This document shows, piece by piece, positions 33,543 through 42,087 of a DNA stretch of 64,000 bases. The translations under genes were made by a program, and so were the position numbers. The number at the start of each line of letters is the position of its first letter. The stretch's first letter is position 1. This DNA is from an uncultured Hyphomicrobiales bacterium (GTDB taxonomy: Bacteria; Pseudomonadota; Alphaproteobacteria; Rhizobiales; Beijerinckiaceae): the NCBI GenBank assembly GCA_903861645.1, contig CAIOVE010000037.1, positions 1-64,000 of the forward strand, read 5' to 3'. The notes under the pieces are model-generated. The model was not told the origin of the DNA. It ran no database searches and saw nothing but the letters and a program-made list of their open reading frames with translations.

Positions 33543-35102
33543 CTATTCGGCCGCCAGACGGAGACCGCCCGGCTTTTCGAAATCCTCGGGAAAATGCGTC
33601 AACGCGCTGACGACGGGGATCGGCGTCAACCCGCCCAGCGCGCACAGCGATCCGTCCGTCATTACCTGACAGAGATCGTCGAGCACGGCGCGGTTCTTCG
33701 CCCGCTCGGTTCCCGCGATGATCTTGTCGATGGTCTCGACGCCGCGCGTCGAGCCGATGCGGCAAGGCGTGCACTTGCCACAGCTTTCGATCGCGCAGAA
33801 CTGCATGGCGAAGCGCGCCTGCCGGGCGAGATCGACCGTATCGTCGAACACGACGACGCCGCCATGGCCGAGCATGCCTTTCACCGCGAGCATCTCCTCG
33901 TAGCCAAGCGGCGTGTCGAGCAGATGATCGGGAAAATAGGCGCCCAGCGGCCCGCCAACCTGCACCGCCCGCACCGGACGACCCGTTCGCGAGCCGCCGC
34001 CGAAATCCTCGACCAGCGCGCGGATCGTGACGCCGAACGCCAGCTCGACGAGGCCGCCGCGCCTGATATTGCCCGCGAGCTGGAAGGGCTGCGTGCCCTT
34101 CGAGCGGCCAAGGCCGTAATCGGCGTAGGCATTGGCGCCATGCGCCAGAATCCACGGCGTCGCGGCGAAGCTCAGCACGTTGTTGATGACGGTCGGCTTG
34201 CCGAACAGACCCTTGAGCGCCGGCAACGGCGGCTTGGCGCGCACCTGACCGCGCTTGCCTTCCAGCGAGTCGAGCAGCGAGGTTTCCTCGCCACAGATAT
34301 AGGCGCCGGCGCCGAGCCGCGCCTCCATGTCGAAGGCCTTGCCGGAGCCGGCGACATCGGCGCCCAGCGAGCCCGCGCGCCGCGCCTCGGCGATGGCTTT
34401 TTCCATCACGCGGAACGCATGCGGATATTCCGAGCGGATATAGACGAAGCCCTTGGTCGCGCCGACCGCGAGGCCAGCGATCGCCATGCCCTCGATCAGC
34501 GTGAAGGGGTCGCCTTCCATCAACATGCGATCGGCGAAGGTGCCGCTATCGCCTTCGTCCGCGTTGCAGACGATGTATTTCTGGTCGGCTTCCGCGCCCA
34601 GAACCGTTTTCCATTTGATGCCGGTCGGGAAACCCGCGCCGCCGCGGCCGCGCAGGCCCGACGCCGTCACCTCGGCGACGATCTCCGCCGGCATCATGCG
34701 CGCCGCCTTCTCGAGGCCGGCGAAACCGCCATGGGCGCGATAGTCGGCGATGGAAACGGGATCGATCACGCCGCAACGCGCGAAGGTCAGGCGCTGCTGA
34801 CGCTTCATCCAGTCGAGGTCCTCGGTCTTGCCGAGCGCCAGCGCGTGCGCGCCGCCTTCGATGAACCGCGCGTCGAACAACGACGCCACGTCGCCCGGCG
34901 TCACAGGCCCATAGGCGACGCGCCCCGCGGGAGTCTCGACCTCCACAAGCGGCTCAAGCCACAACATGCCGCGCGAACCGTTGCGAACGATCTCGACGGC
35001 GACGCCACGGCGGGCGGCTTCCATCCGGATGGCGTCCGCGACCTTGTTGGCGCCAACCGAAATCGCGGCGGAATCGCCGGGAACGAAAATCCGCGCGCTC
35101 AT
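33543..35102 (-). CDS. fdsB: Formate dehydrogenase beta subunit FdsB (FMN/NAD site)
   Basis: A 519-residue NuoF-like subunit that carries FMN and one [4Fe-4S] cluster and reduces NAD+. An N-terminal thioredoxin-like domain is followed by the NAD/FMN motifs GLRGRGGAGFPTGIKW, CNADEGDSGTFADRMLMEGDP and GAGAYICGEETSLLDSLEG, then the cluster SCGKCTPCRIGSTRG. The start at 35102 overlaps the fdsG stop by 4 bases. Confidence 0.97.
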   Translation of the reverse strand: MSARIFVPGDSAAISVGANKVADAIRMEAARRGVAVEIVRNGSRGMLWLEPLVEVETPAGRVAYGPVTPGDVASLFDARFIEGGAHALALGKTEDLDWMKRQQRLTFARCGVIDPVSIADYRAHGGFAGLEKAARMMPAEIVAEVTASGLRGRGGAGFPTGIKWKTVLGAEADQKYIVCNADEGDSGTFADRMLMEGDPFTLIEGMAIAGLAVGATKGFVYIRSEYPHAFRVMEKAIAEARRAGSLGADVAGSGKAFDMEARLGAGAYICGEETSLLDSLEGKRGQVRAKPPLPALKGLFGKPTVINNVLSFAATPWILAHGANAYADYGLGRSKGTQPFQLAGNIRRGGLVELAFGVTIRALVEDFGGGSRTGRPVRAVQVGGPLGAYFPDHLLDTPLGYEEMLAVKGMLGHGGVVVFDDTVDLARQARFAMQFCAIESCGKCTPCRIGSTRGVETIDKIIAGTERAKNRAVLDDLCQVMTDGSLCALGGLTPIPVVSALTHFPEDFEKPGGLRLAAE

Positions 35103-35605
35103 GCCCGCGCTCCCGTGTGCTGGGTGATGATGTCGTCGATGGCCTTTGCGTCGAGCCGGCCCACGGGTTCGCCATCGAGCAGCGCGGCGGGCGACAGGGC
35201 GCAGTTGCCGAGACAATAGACGGACTCGATCGAAAGCCCCCCGTCGGGCGACACACCGCCGACGCCAAGCCGATGCGTTAATTCGATGCGCTCGACGAGT
35301 TTCTCGACGCCCATGGCCTGACAGGCCTCGGCGCGACAGATTTTCAGAACGTGGCGACCGGCGGGCGCCGAGCGGAAGTCGTGATAGAAACTGACGCAAC
35401 CGTGGATTTCAGCGCGCGACAGGTTGAGCGCCTCGGCGATCAGGGGCACGGCGCGCTGGTCGACATAGCCGAACTCTTCCTGAAGGGCGTGCAGAATGGG
35501 CAGGGTCGCCCCCTGCAATCCCGCGAGACCGCCAATGATCTCGCGCGCGCGAACCTCGTCGAAAAGGCCCGCGGACCCGCCCGCGGAATGCCCGGTTTCA
35601 GTCAT
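35099..35605 (-). CDS. fdsG: Formate dehydrogenase gamma subunit FdsG
   Basis: A 168-residue NuoE-like [2Fe-2S] subunit. Cluster ligands are in CRAEACQ and CLGNCALSPA, with the family helix PILHALQEEFGYVDQRAVPLIAEALNLSRAEIHGCVSFYHDF. First gene of the fdsG-fdsB-fdsA-fdhD-fdsD-transporter unit. Confidence 0.96.
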   Translation of the reverse strand: MTETGHSAGGSAGLFDEVRAREIIGGLAGLQGATLPILHALQEEFGYVDQRAVPLIAEALNLSRAEIHGCVSFYHDFRSAPAGRHVLKICRAEACQAMGVEKLVERIELTHRLGVGGVSPDGGLSIESVYCLGNCALSPAALLDGEPVGRLDAKAIDDIITQHTGARA

Positions 35606-35699
35606 GTCGGCGTTCCCCGCGTCGCCCGACCAGCGACTTTCCTAAACTTACATTGCGGCGGGACGAGGGAAAATGCCAATCGAATGTCCTGAACCATCA

Positions 35700-35714
35700 A
35701 TAGAAAAAATCTAT
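35700..35714 (-). promoter_or_regulatory. Candidate LysR-type regulator binding site upstream of fdsG
   Basis: ATAG-N7-CTAT, a T-N11-A dyad of the LysR class, 95-109 bases ahead of the fdsG start and touching the stop codon of the LysR gene. No convincing -35/-10 pair was found in the remaining 108-bp gap. Confidence 0.45.
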
Positions 35715-36640
35715 CAAACTGGCGAGGCGAATAATGTGGGCGGTGATAGCACCCGTTCGGGATCAAGCGGTTCGACAATTGAAAAAAGGCTTCTGGCCAA
35801 GGGACTTGCCGGCTCCCTGTCCGCGATGATCAGCCCCATGGACCGGCTCGCGACGGGCGCGATCAATCGCAACGGCTTGGTGTTGCGGGGTATACCAAAG
35901 AAGTAGAGCAAGGGTCGCGGCACGATGCTCGACCAGTGGCCCGAGGCGGTGTGCGAGCAGAGATTGAAGATGGAATTGGTCTCGACCGCTGGAACCGGCG
36001 CCTTGCCGACCGATCGGAAGATGCCATCGATGATGCGACGGTTCTGCATGTCGGGCGTCAGCAGGCAGAGCGGCGCGTCGGCCGCCTCAGCCCAGGTGAT
36101 TTCCTCCCGATCCGCGTAGGCCCCGTTGAGCGAGGTCAGAAAGGCGTAGGTCTCGGCGTAGACCGGCTTCGACCGCACCGAGGGCAGCGGTTCACTGTCG
36201 AGATAGGTGACGCCCGCCTCCAGTTCGAAATTCTCGATGCCGCGGAGGATTTCAATCGAGGTCAGCGACAGCACCGTCACGGACACCCTGGGATAGCGCG
36301 CGTAAAATGGCGCGGTCAGATGCGAGACGACCGGCAAGGCGGTCGGCACGGCCCCGATGCGCAGGCGCCCCGTCAGGCCCCGGCCGAGTTCGGCGAGCCC
36401 CTGATTCATGGCCTCGCATTCGGCGAGCGCGCGCTTGGCGTGCTCCAGCACCACCTGCCCCTCCGGCGTGAACCCGTTGAACCGGTGCCCGCGCTCGACG
36501 ATGGGCACGCCGAGCTCATCCTCCAGATTGCGGATGGCGGCCGACAGGGTCGGTTGCGACACATGCGCGACGGCGGCGGCGCGGCCAAAGTGCTTCTCGC
36601 GCGCCAGCGCCACCAGATAGGCGAACTGTTTCAGGACCAC
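35714..36640 (-). CDS. LysR family regulator, probable activator of the fds operon
   Basis: A 308-residue LysR protein. The N-terminal winged helix-turn-helix is FAYLVALAREKHFGRAAAVAHVSQPTLSAAIRNLEDELGVPIVER, followed by the inducer-binding domain (GRLRIGAVPTALPVVSHLTAPF). It lies upstream of fdsG on the same strand, whereas LysR genes are more often divergent. GTG start at 36640, 8 bases after GGAGG. Formate or a C1 metabolite is a likely effector by context only. Confidence 0.9.
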   Translation of the reverse strand: MVLKQFAYLVALAREKHFGRAAAVAHVSQPTLSAAIRNLEDELGVPIVERGHRFNGFTPEGQVVLEHAKRALAECEAMNQGLAELGRGLTGRLRIGAVPTALPVVSHLTAPFYARYPRVSVTVLSLTSIEILRGIENFELEAGVTYLDSEPLPSVRSKPVYAETYAFLTSLNGAYADREEITWAEAADAPLCLLTPDMQNRRIIDGIFRSVGKAPVPAVETNSIFNLCSHTASGHWSSIVPRPLLYFFGIPRNTKPLRLIAPVASRSMGLIIADREPASPLARSLFSIVEPLDPERVLSPPTLFASPV

Positions 36641-36694
36641 GTTCGGAGCCTCCGGCGCGCATCCTAGTGGAAACCCGCGGGATCGCGAAAAGCA

Positions 36695-37510
36695 TCAAAA
36701 CTTCCGCCAGACCGCCGCGATGGCCCCCTGTTCGCGACGGGCGTTGACGGCGGCCACCGTGGCGAAAATGCCGGCCTGCGCCGACCAGCCCGGCGCGAAT
36801 TCATAAACGAGGCTCGGTTGCAGCTTCGACCAGCGCTGGCTGGGATACCCCGCCGTTCCCGCGCCCGTGGTCGCCGCGCTGAAGGATTGCAGAAGCGCCA
36901 GCAGATGGTCGAAGGGGCGAACTCCCAGCGTCAGATCAAGCCGCGCCTCGCCGGGATTGCCGCCCATGCGCGCGGCCCAGCCCAGTTGGGCGTCCACGAA
37001 GGCGGGCCGACCGCCGACGTTCAGGGAATAGCCCGCCAGCACGCGCCCCTCGACCTCCACCGCCGTCATGCCCGACAGCGCGGGATTGCCCGTATCGCTG
37101 GCGCCGAGCAGTTTAACCTTCCCCTGCGTCGCGAAAACCGCGTCGCCGACGCGCGCGAGTTCGATCCGCGCGCCGAATTCCATGGAGGACAGGCCACGAT
37201 AGGCGCCGCTAGGCGGTCCCGCGCTGGAGACATCGGCGACGGCGGGGCGCGCCAGCAGCGTCACGCGCTCGCTCAGGCCGTATTCAACGTGGAAGCCCAG
37301 TTCGAATTTGCGCCAGGCCGAAACCGGCAACAATTTGCCGCTGGCGTCGAAGGCGCGGGTTGAATCGGCGAAACTCGCCGCCGCGATCACGAGGGTTTCG
37401 CCCTCGGGCTGCGCCCAGGCGCCGGCGCGCGCCATGGATGCCGGGCCGAACGCGGCCGCAGCAAACGAAAAAGTGAACTGGAAACGCCCCCACCAACGCA
37501 TAACAGCCAT
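36695..37510 (-). CDS. Predicted outer-membrane beta-barrel protein
   Basis: A 271-residue protein with an N-terminal signal-like segment (FQFTFSFAAAAFGPASMARAGAWA) and a body of alternating amphipathic strands (FELGFHVEYGLSERVTLLARPAV, MEFGARIELARVGD, RVLAGYSLNVGGRPAFVDAQLGW, SLVYEFAPGWSAQAGIFATVAAV) that ends in Phe (AVWRKF), the usual recognition residue for the BAM machinery. No specific family is recognised; it resembles transporter-like barrels of aromatic degradation loci. No clear ribosome site; ATG codons at 37510 and 37501 are both possible. Confidence 0.65.
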   Translation of the reverse strand: MAVMRWWGRFQFTFSFAAAAFGPASMARAGAWAQPEGETLVIAAASFADSTRAFDASGKLLPVSAWRKFELGFHVEYGLSERVTLLARPAVADVSSAGPPSGAYRGLSSMEFGARIELARVGDAVFATQGKVKLLGASDTGNPALSGMTAVEVEGRVLAGYSLNVGGRPAFVDAQLGWAARMGGNPGEARLDLTLGVRPFDHLLALLQSFSAATTGAGTAGYPSQRWSKLQPSLVYEFAPGWSAQAGIFATVAAVNARREQGAIAAVWRKF

Positions 37511-37677
37511 GAAACAACGGACTGACGATTAAATACGCTTCGATTTTCGCGAATTACCGCATGAAACGGGCAAGGCGACAAGTCGCGCGACCATTCGCCC
37601 GGCGACAAAACGCCGCCGCGCGACCTTGGAATGATTGATCCCCGCCCACCAATGGCTCATTTAAGGGTGGCGGGCCT

Positions 37678-37708
37678 GATCGCTTGTCCACCCCGGGGAC
37701 GAGCGATC
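37678..37708 (+). promoter_or_regulatory. Leader hairpin ahead of the 2OG oxygenase gene
   Basis: GATCGCTTGTCC / GGACGAGCGATC, a 12-bp stem with one G-U pair and a 7-base loop, ending 17 bases before the ATG. The remaining 215-bp gap from 37511 shows nothing else convincing. A post-transcriptional role is inference. Confidence 0.35.
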
Positions 37709-37725
37709 CAACAGCAGCGGGAACG

Positions 37726-38361
37726 ATGACGATGACCTATCTCGACTATGACGCGCTGGAGCGCACGCCGCTGTCCAGCGATCCCTATGATTTCATCATC
37801 GTCGAGAATTTCATTCTCAAGGACCAGTTCCCGAAGGTCTCTGCCGATTTTCCCAAGGTGCCCGGCCCCGGTTCCCATCCGCCGTCGGAACTCGACATTC
37901 ACGGCGACTTCGCCGGCGTCATGAAGGAGATGGACGGCCCACGCTTCAAGGAGGCCATCGAGCGCAAGTTCGGCGTCGACCTCACCGGCCGTCCCACCAT
38001 GTATACCGTGCGCGGATTCACCCGCGAGAAGGACGGTGAAATCCACACCGACACCAAGACCAAGATCATCACGGTCCTGCTCTACATGAACGAGGGCTGG
38101 GAGCCGCAGGGCGGTCGCCTGCGCATCCTGCGCTCAGGCACAAATCTCGAGGACTATGTCGTGGAGGCGCCGCCGAACGGCGGCACGCTGCTGGTGTTCC
38201 GCCGCTCCGACACGTCCTGGCACGGACACAAGCCCTTCGACGGACCCCGTCGCACCATTCAGTTGAACTGGGTGACCGATCAGGGCGTCGTCGATCGCGA
38301 ACAAAGCCGCCACCGCCTGTCGACGCGCGTCAAGAAAGTCGCGGCGATTTTCGGCGCGTAA
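37726..38361 (+). CDS. 2-oxoglutarate/Fe(II)-dependent oxygenase (prolyl-hydroxylase-like)
   Basis: A 211-residue dioxygenase of the double-stranded beta-helix fold. The iron triad is visible as His107-x-Asp109 (GEIHTDTKTKIITVLLYMN) and a distal His in DTSWHGHKPFDGPRRTIQLNWV, with Arg176 as the 2-oxoglutarate anchor. Relatives hydroxylate sugars, peptides or small molecules; the substrate is unknown. It is convergent with the MFS transporter at a 6-base gap. Start at 37726; an in-frame ATG two codons later is equally possible. Confidence 0.8.
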   Translation: MTMTYLDYDALERTPLSSDPYDFIIVENFILKDQFPKVSADFPKVPGPGSHPPSELDIHGDFAGVMKEMDGPRFKEAIERKFGVDLTGRPTMYTVRGFTREKDGEIHTDTKTKIITVLLYMNEGWEPQGGRLRILRSGTNLEDYVVEAPPNGGTLLVFRRSDTSWHGHKPFDGPRRTIQLNWVTDQGVVDREQSRHRLSTRVKKVAAIFGA

Positions 38362-38367
38362 CGCCGT

Positions 38368-39567
38368 TCAGTAGGATCGGCGCGGCCCGGCGCTGACGAC
38401 GAGAAAAATGACGGTCGCCAGCGTCATCAGCGCGCAGTTGACCATGATGTCCGCCGTATGCGCGCCGGTGAAATCGTCGAGCGCGCCAGCCACCACCGGC
38501 CCGAACACGAAGCCAACGTCGCCGAAGGTGCGCTGCATCCCCATGCCCGAGCCATAGCGCTCCCGCGGCAGGCAGGAGATGGTGAAGGCGCTGATCGCCG
38601 GATAGCTGATGCCGCCGCCAATGCCGAAGATCACGATGGCGAACCAGAACATCGCCTGCGAGGCCGCGATGTAGAGCAGCAGCAACCCGCCGACCGTCAT
38701 CACCGTCGAGGCGCCGACGACGCCCCGCGCGCCGAACCGCTCGATCAATCCCGGCGAGGCCGGAAGGACGGCGAAATTGACCAGCGCGCAGAAGGTCAGC
38801 GCGCCGCCGATGACGCCAACGTCGAGGTGCAGCGTTTCCGCCGCGATCTGCGGCAGGAGCTGGTAAAGACTGACAACGCGCGTGAAGAAAACAATGCACG
38901 TCAGGATGCAGACGGCGGTGAACGGCGCGCTCATCAACCCGACGCGGCTGACCGACGAGGGCAGCGGCTTGCGCGCCTCGGTCTTGTCCAGCGTATCCTC
39001 GAAGGAGGCGACCGCCGTCAGCGACGCCAGCAACCCAACCGCCATATAGGCCCAGAAGGGCGCGGCGTAACCGAACCATTGCGCTAGCAAGCCGCCCGCG
39101 CCCGGTCCGATGGAGGCGCCCAGTTGCAGCGCCGCCTGATACAGCGCCATGTTGCCGACGCGATACTGCGGCGGACTGATGTCGGCGATCGCCGCGAGGG
39201 AGGCGGTCATGTAGACGCCGGACCCGACGCCCTGAACGAAGCGCCAGACCAGCAGCATGTTGAAATCCTGCGTCATGGCCGCCATGGCTGACGAACCCGC
39301 GACGATGAGCGGCCCGACGAACAGCATGGGGCGTCGACCGACGCGCTGGGAGAGAATGCCCGCCGGCAGGTTCGCCAGCAGGCGCCCAACCCCGAACAGG
39401 GTGATCAATGTGCCAACGAGCGTGCTGGCGACCCCGAAGGTCTGCGCATACAGCGACAGGATGGGCGACACCACGCCATTGCCCATCATGATCAGCGCGA
39501 TCATGAGCAACAACGGCGCGAGGCGTTTCTCCCGCCGAAGCGGCTCGAAGTAATTGAACGTTATCAT
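38368..39567 (-). CDS. MFS transporter (drug/aromatic efflux or uptake type)
   Basis: A 399-residue, 12-helix MFS protein (LAPLLLMIALIMMGNGVVSPILSLYAQTFGV; A-motif GILSQRVGRRPMLFVGP). It is divergent from the class II aldolase gene with 127 bp between the starts, so the two may share control. Substrate is not readable from sequence; uptake of an aromatic acid for the neighbouring catabolic genes is possible. Confidence 0.85.
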   Translation of the reverse strand: MITFNYFEPLRREKRLAPLLLMIALIMMGNGVVSPILSLYAQTFGVASTLVGTLITLFGVGRLLANLPAGILSQRVGRRPMLFVGPLIVAGSSAMAAMTQDFNMLLVWRFVQGVGSGVYMTASLAAIADISPPQYRVGNMALYQAALQLGASIGPGAGGLLAQWFGYAAPFWAYMAVGLLASLTAVASFEDTLDKTEARKPLPSSVSRVGLMSAPFTAVCILTCIVFFTRVVSLYQLLPQIAAETLHLDVGVIGGALTFCALVNFAVLPASPGLIERFGARGVVGASTVMTVGGLLLLYIAASQAMFWFAIVIFGIGGGISYPAISAFTISCLPRERYGSGMGMQRTFGDVGFVFGPVVAGALDDFTGAHTADIMVNCALMTLATVIFLVVSAGPRRSY

Positions 39568-39694
39568 TCATTGAAGTTGTGCGCCGGTTCGCCTGCCCGC
39601 GCAAGCTGGACAAGCGCCACGGTTGGGCGCAAATCATCCCCGAACCGAGCGGCGCCCCGGGCGCCCATTCAGGTCTGGCGACACGGAGGATTTG

Positions 39695-40444
39695 ATGAAC
39701 CAGCATGCGGCGCCCGCGCGCTCCAACAGCGATCTGCAATTGCGCATGAAGGTCGCGGCCTGCACCCTGTTGCTGGTCAAGGAAAAAATCATGAACTACA
39801 GCGGGCACGTCAGCGCCCGCCTGCCCGGTCGCGACGCCTTTCTGATCCAGCCGATCGACGTGCCGCGCTCGGGCCTGCGCCCCGACCACCTGCTGATTTG
39901 CGATTATGACGGCAAGATTCTTGAAGGGCCCGAAGGCCAGCGCGCGCCAGCCGAGGTTTCCCTTCATGGCGAAATCCTGCGCTCGCGCCCCGATGTTAAT
40001 TCGGTCGCGCATTTCCATCACGATCTCACCAACTCGTTCACGCTGGTCGAGAACGTGCCGCTGCGCGTGGTCAAGAACCACGCCATCCGCTGGAAAAGCG
40101 GCATCCCCGTTCACGCCGATCCCGCCCACGTCGCCAACGCCGAGCTCGGTCAGGCCATCGTGCGCACGCTGGGGCCGCACCACGCCATGCAGATCCGCGC
40201 GCATGGACAGGTGATCACCGCCGAGTCGGTCGAGGCCGTGCTCAACGACTCCATCCACTTCGTCGAGAACGCGCAGGCGATGTATCACGCCGCCGCGCTG
40301 GGCAAGCTGGCGCCCCTGACGGACGCCGACATTGCCTCGTTCGAGAAGTATTTCCAGCGCGGACGGCACGTCAACAAACTCTGGCGCTTCTATGTGGAAA
40401 GCGCGCAGACCGACGGCGTCATTCCCGGCGACTGGGACATCTGA
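39695..40444 (+). CDS. Class II aldolase/adducin family protein
   Basis: A 249-residue zinc-dependent class II aldolase/adducin protein. The family features are NYSGHVSARLPGRDAFLIQP, the Glu in PAEVSLHGEILRSRPDVNSVAHFHHDLTNSF with the His-x-His metal site, and a third His in IRAHGQVITAESVEAVL. Members include fuculose-phosphate aldolase but also the 3,4-dihydroxyphthalate decarboxylase PhtC, which fits the phthalate-like genes downstream. GGAGGA precedes the ATG. It is 117 bp ahead of the EutA-like gene. Confidence 0.87.
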   Translation: MNQHAAPARSNSDLQLRMKVAACTLLLVKEKIMNYSGHVSARLPGRDAFLIQPIDVPRSGLRPDHLLICDYDGKILEGPEGQRAPAEVSLHGEILRSRPDVNSVAHFHHDLTNSFTLVENVPLRVVKNHAIRWKSGIPVHADPAHVANAELGQAIVRTLGPHHAMQIRAHGQVITAESVEAVLNDSIHFVENAQAMYHAAALGKLAPLTDADIASFEKYFQRGRHVNKLWRFYVESAQTDGVIPGDWDI

Positions 40445-40451
40445 AGCCACG

Positions 40452-40481
40452 TTGGACTTTGCCCGCGGCCGCGGCTAGAGA
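40452..40481 (+). promoter_or_regulatory. Candidate promoter of the EutA-like operon
   Basis: TTGGAC (40452-40457), 18 bases, TAGAGA (40476-40481). The palindrome at 40487 then falls on the expected transcription start. Confidence 0.35.
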
Positions 40482-40486
40482 ATGAC

Positions 40487-40498
40487 TTAGAGAGCTAA
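40487..40498. promoter_or_regulatory. Candidate MarR operator (TTAG-N4-CTAA), copy 1
   Basis: TTAG-AGAG-CTAA, 64 bases before the EutA-like start. The same core with the same 4-base spacer recurs at 46513-46524 before the Rieske oxygenase, and a MarR gene lies at 48888. Confidence 0.5.
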
Positions 40499-40500
40499 AT

Positions 40501-40520
40501 CGCCGGGGCATGTCCCGGCG
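40501..40520 (+). other. Leader hairpin of the EutA-like operon
   Basis: CGCCGGG / CCCGGCG, a perfect 7-bp GC stem with a 6-base loop, directly after the operator and 42 bases before the start codon. Confidence 0.35.
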
Positions 40521-40561
40521 GAAGGCCGCGCGCCAACGCCAGCGCCTTCCTGGGGGTGGGG

Positions 40562-42067
40562 ATGCACGATTTGGACTTCGATCACGAACACGCCCCGTTG
40601 AGCGACGCCGACAAGGCGGCCATGGCCAAGTTCATCTGGAGCCAGGAATCGGTCGAGCTCAACACCATCGGCATCGACATCGGCTCGTCGACCTCGCACC
40701 TGCTGTTCGCCAAGGTCACGCTGCAACGGCAGGCGCAGGGATTGTCCAGCCGCTTCCTCGTCACCAATCGCGAGGTGGTCTGGCGCTCGCCCATCATGCT
40801 GACGCCCTTCCTGAAGGACGGCACGATCGACGCGCACGAACTCGATCACTTCATCCACGACGCCTACAAGGCCGCGGGCCTGAAACGCGCCGACATCGAT
40901 AGCGGCGCGGTGATTCTCACCGGCGAGGCGATCAAGCGCACCAACGCTCGCGCCATCGACGAACTCTTCGCCGATCAGGCCGGCAAGTTCGTTTGCGCGA
41001 CGGCCGGCCACAAGCTGGAATGCACGCTCGCCGCCCATGGATCGGGCGCGGTCGCGCTTTCGAGGCAACGTGACGGATGCGTGCTGCACGTCGACATCGG
41101 CGGCGGCACCACCAAGCTCGCGTTGATCGACAAGGGCGTCGTGCGTTCCGTCGCGGCCTTCGCGGTCGGCGGCCGCCTGCTCGCCCAGGACGACAAGGGC
41201 GATTGGACCCGCGTCGACCAGTCCGCCTGGCTGGTGGCGCGCGAACTCGGCATCGGCACGGACGCCAGAACGCTGGCGGAGCCGGCCAATCGCGAAAGGA
41301 TCGCGGCGCGGCTCGCCGACGTCGCCATCGCGGAAATCTTCGGCGACGAACTCGACGCGCTCGGCAAGTCGCTGCAACTGACCGAACCGCTGAACCGCGC
41401 GACCGCGCCAACGGCCATCACTTTCTCGGGCGGCGTGTCCGAATATATCTTCGACACGGAGCCGCGCGATTTCGGCGACATCGCCCGCCTGCTCGCGCAA
41501 GGCATTCGCAAGCGCCTGTCGGAGCGCCGCGGCCTGCCGGTCGTCGATCCCGGCAACCGCATCCGCGCGACCGTCATCGGCGCCTCGCAGTTCACCGTGC
41601 AGGTCAGCGGCAAGACGATCTATCTGTCGAACCCCGATTGCCTGCCTGTTCACAACGTGCCGGTGGTGCGCATCAATCCCGACATGTCCGGCGCCATCGA
41701 CGCCGCCGAGGTCGCCCGCGCGATCACCGAGAAAACGGCGCAACTCGACATCGACCCCGCTGGCCGGCTGGCGATCTCCTTCACCTTCGAGGGCGATCCG
41801 GAATATTCGCGCCTGTTCGCGCTGGCCGACGGCGTGCGCCGCGCGACCACGCCCGGCGGCAAGCGGCGCGACATGCTGCTGTTGATGATCGACGGCGACA
41901 TCGGCAAGACCATGGGCAACCTGCTGCATCGCGAACTCGATCTGCCCGGCGATATCGTCTCGATCGACGGCGTGCAGTTGCAGGAACTCGACTACGTCGA
42001 CATCGGCGAGATGATCAATCCGCCGGGCGTCGTGCCGGTCGTCATCAAGTCACTGCTGTTTTCATAA
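40562..42067 (+). CDS. EutA-like reactivating factor (actin/Hsp70-fold ATPase)
   Basis: A 501-residue protein of the EutA family. EutA is the chaperone-like ATPase that swaps damaged cobalamin out of ethanolamine ammonia-lyase. The ASKHA nucleotide motifs are clear: phosphate-1 IGIDIGSSTSHLLFAK, phosphate-2 VLHVDIGGGTTKLALIDKG, and adenosine TFSGGVSEYIF. No EutB/EutC or other B12 enzyme is in the window, so its client is unknown and it may serve another enzyme or have another role. The first gene of an operon with a bicupin, a decarboxylase-like protein and nadC. The ATG at 40562 is chosen over a GTG 6 bases upstream. Confidence 0.85.
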   Translation: MHDLDFDHEHAPLSDADKAAMAKFIWSQESVELNTIGIDIGSSTSHLLFAKVTLQRQAQGLSSRFLVTNREVVWRSPIMLTPFLKDGTIDAHELDHFIHDAYKAAGLKRADIDSGAVILTGEAIKRTNARAIDELFADQAGKFVCATAGHKLECTLAAHGSGAVALSRQRDGCVLHVDIGGGTTKLALIDKGVVRSVAAFAVGGRLLAQDDKGDWTRVDQSAWLVARELGIGTDARTLAEPANRERIAARLADVAIAEIFGDELDALGKSLQLTEPLNRATAPTAITFSGGVSEYIFDTEPRDFGDIARLLAQGIRKRLSERRGLPVVDPGNRIRATVIGASQFTVQVSGKTIYLSNPDCLPVHNVPVVRINPDMSGAIDAAEVARAITEKTAQLDIDPAGRLAISFTFEGDPEYSRLFALADGVRRATTPGGKRRDMLLLMIDGDIGKTMGNLLHRELDLPGDIVSIDGVQLQELDYVDIGEMINPPGVVPVVIKSLLFS

Positions 42068-42087
42068 AAAACCAAGGGAGAGGAACC

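Noticed and set aside
31749-35219. 1156-codon open frame on the plus strand
   Set aside because: Exactly antisense to fdsA and fdsB; it has no family motifs and arises from GC-rich third positions.
37636-37665. TGATCC-N18-TTTAAG, a possible fourth ECF promoter ahead of the 2OG oxygenase
   Set aside because: The -10 does not match TAA/TAT at the right place and the site is followed by a hairpin; too weak to claim.
38330-40450. 706-codon open frame on the minus strand
   Set aside because: Shadow of the MFS and aldolase genes; parts of real proteins appear only in the other frames.
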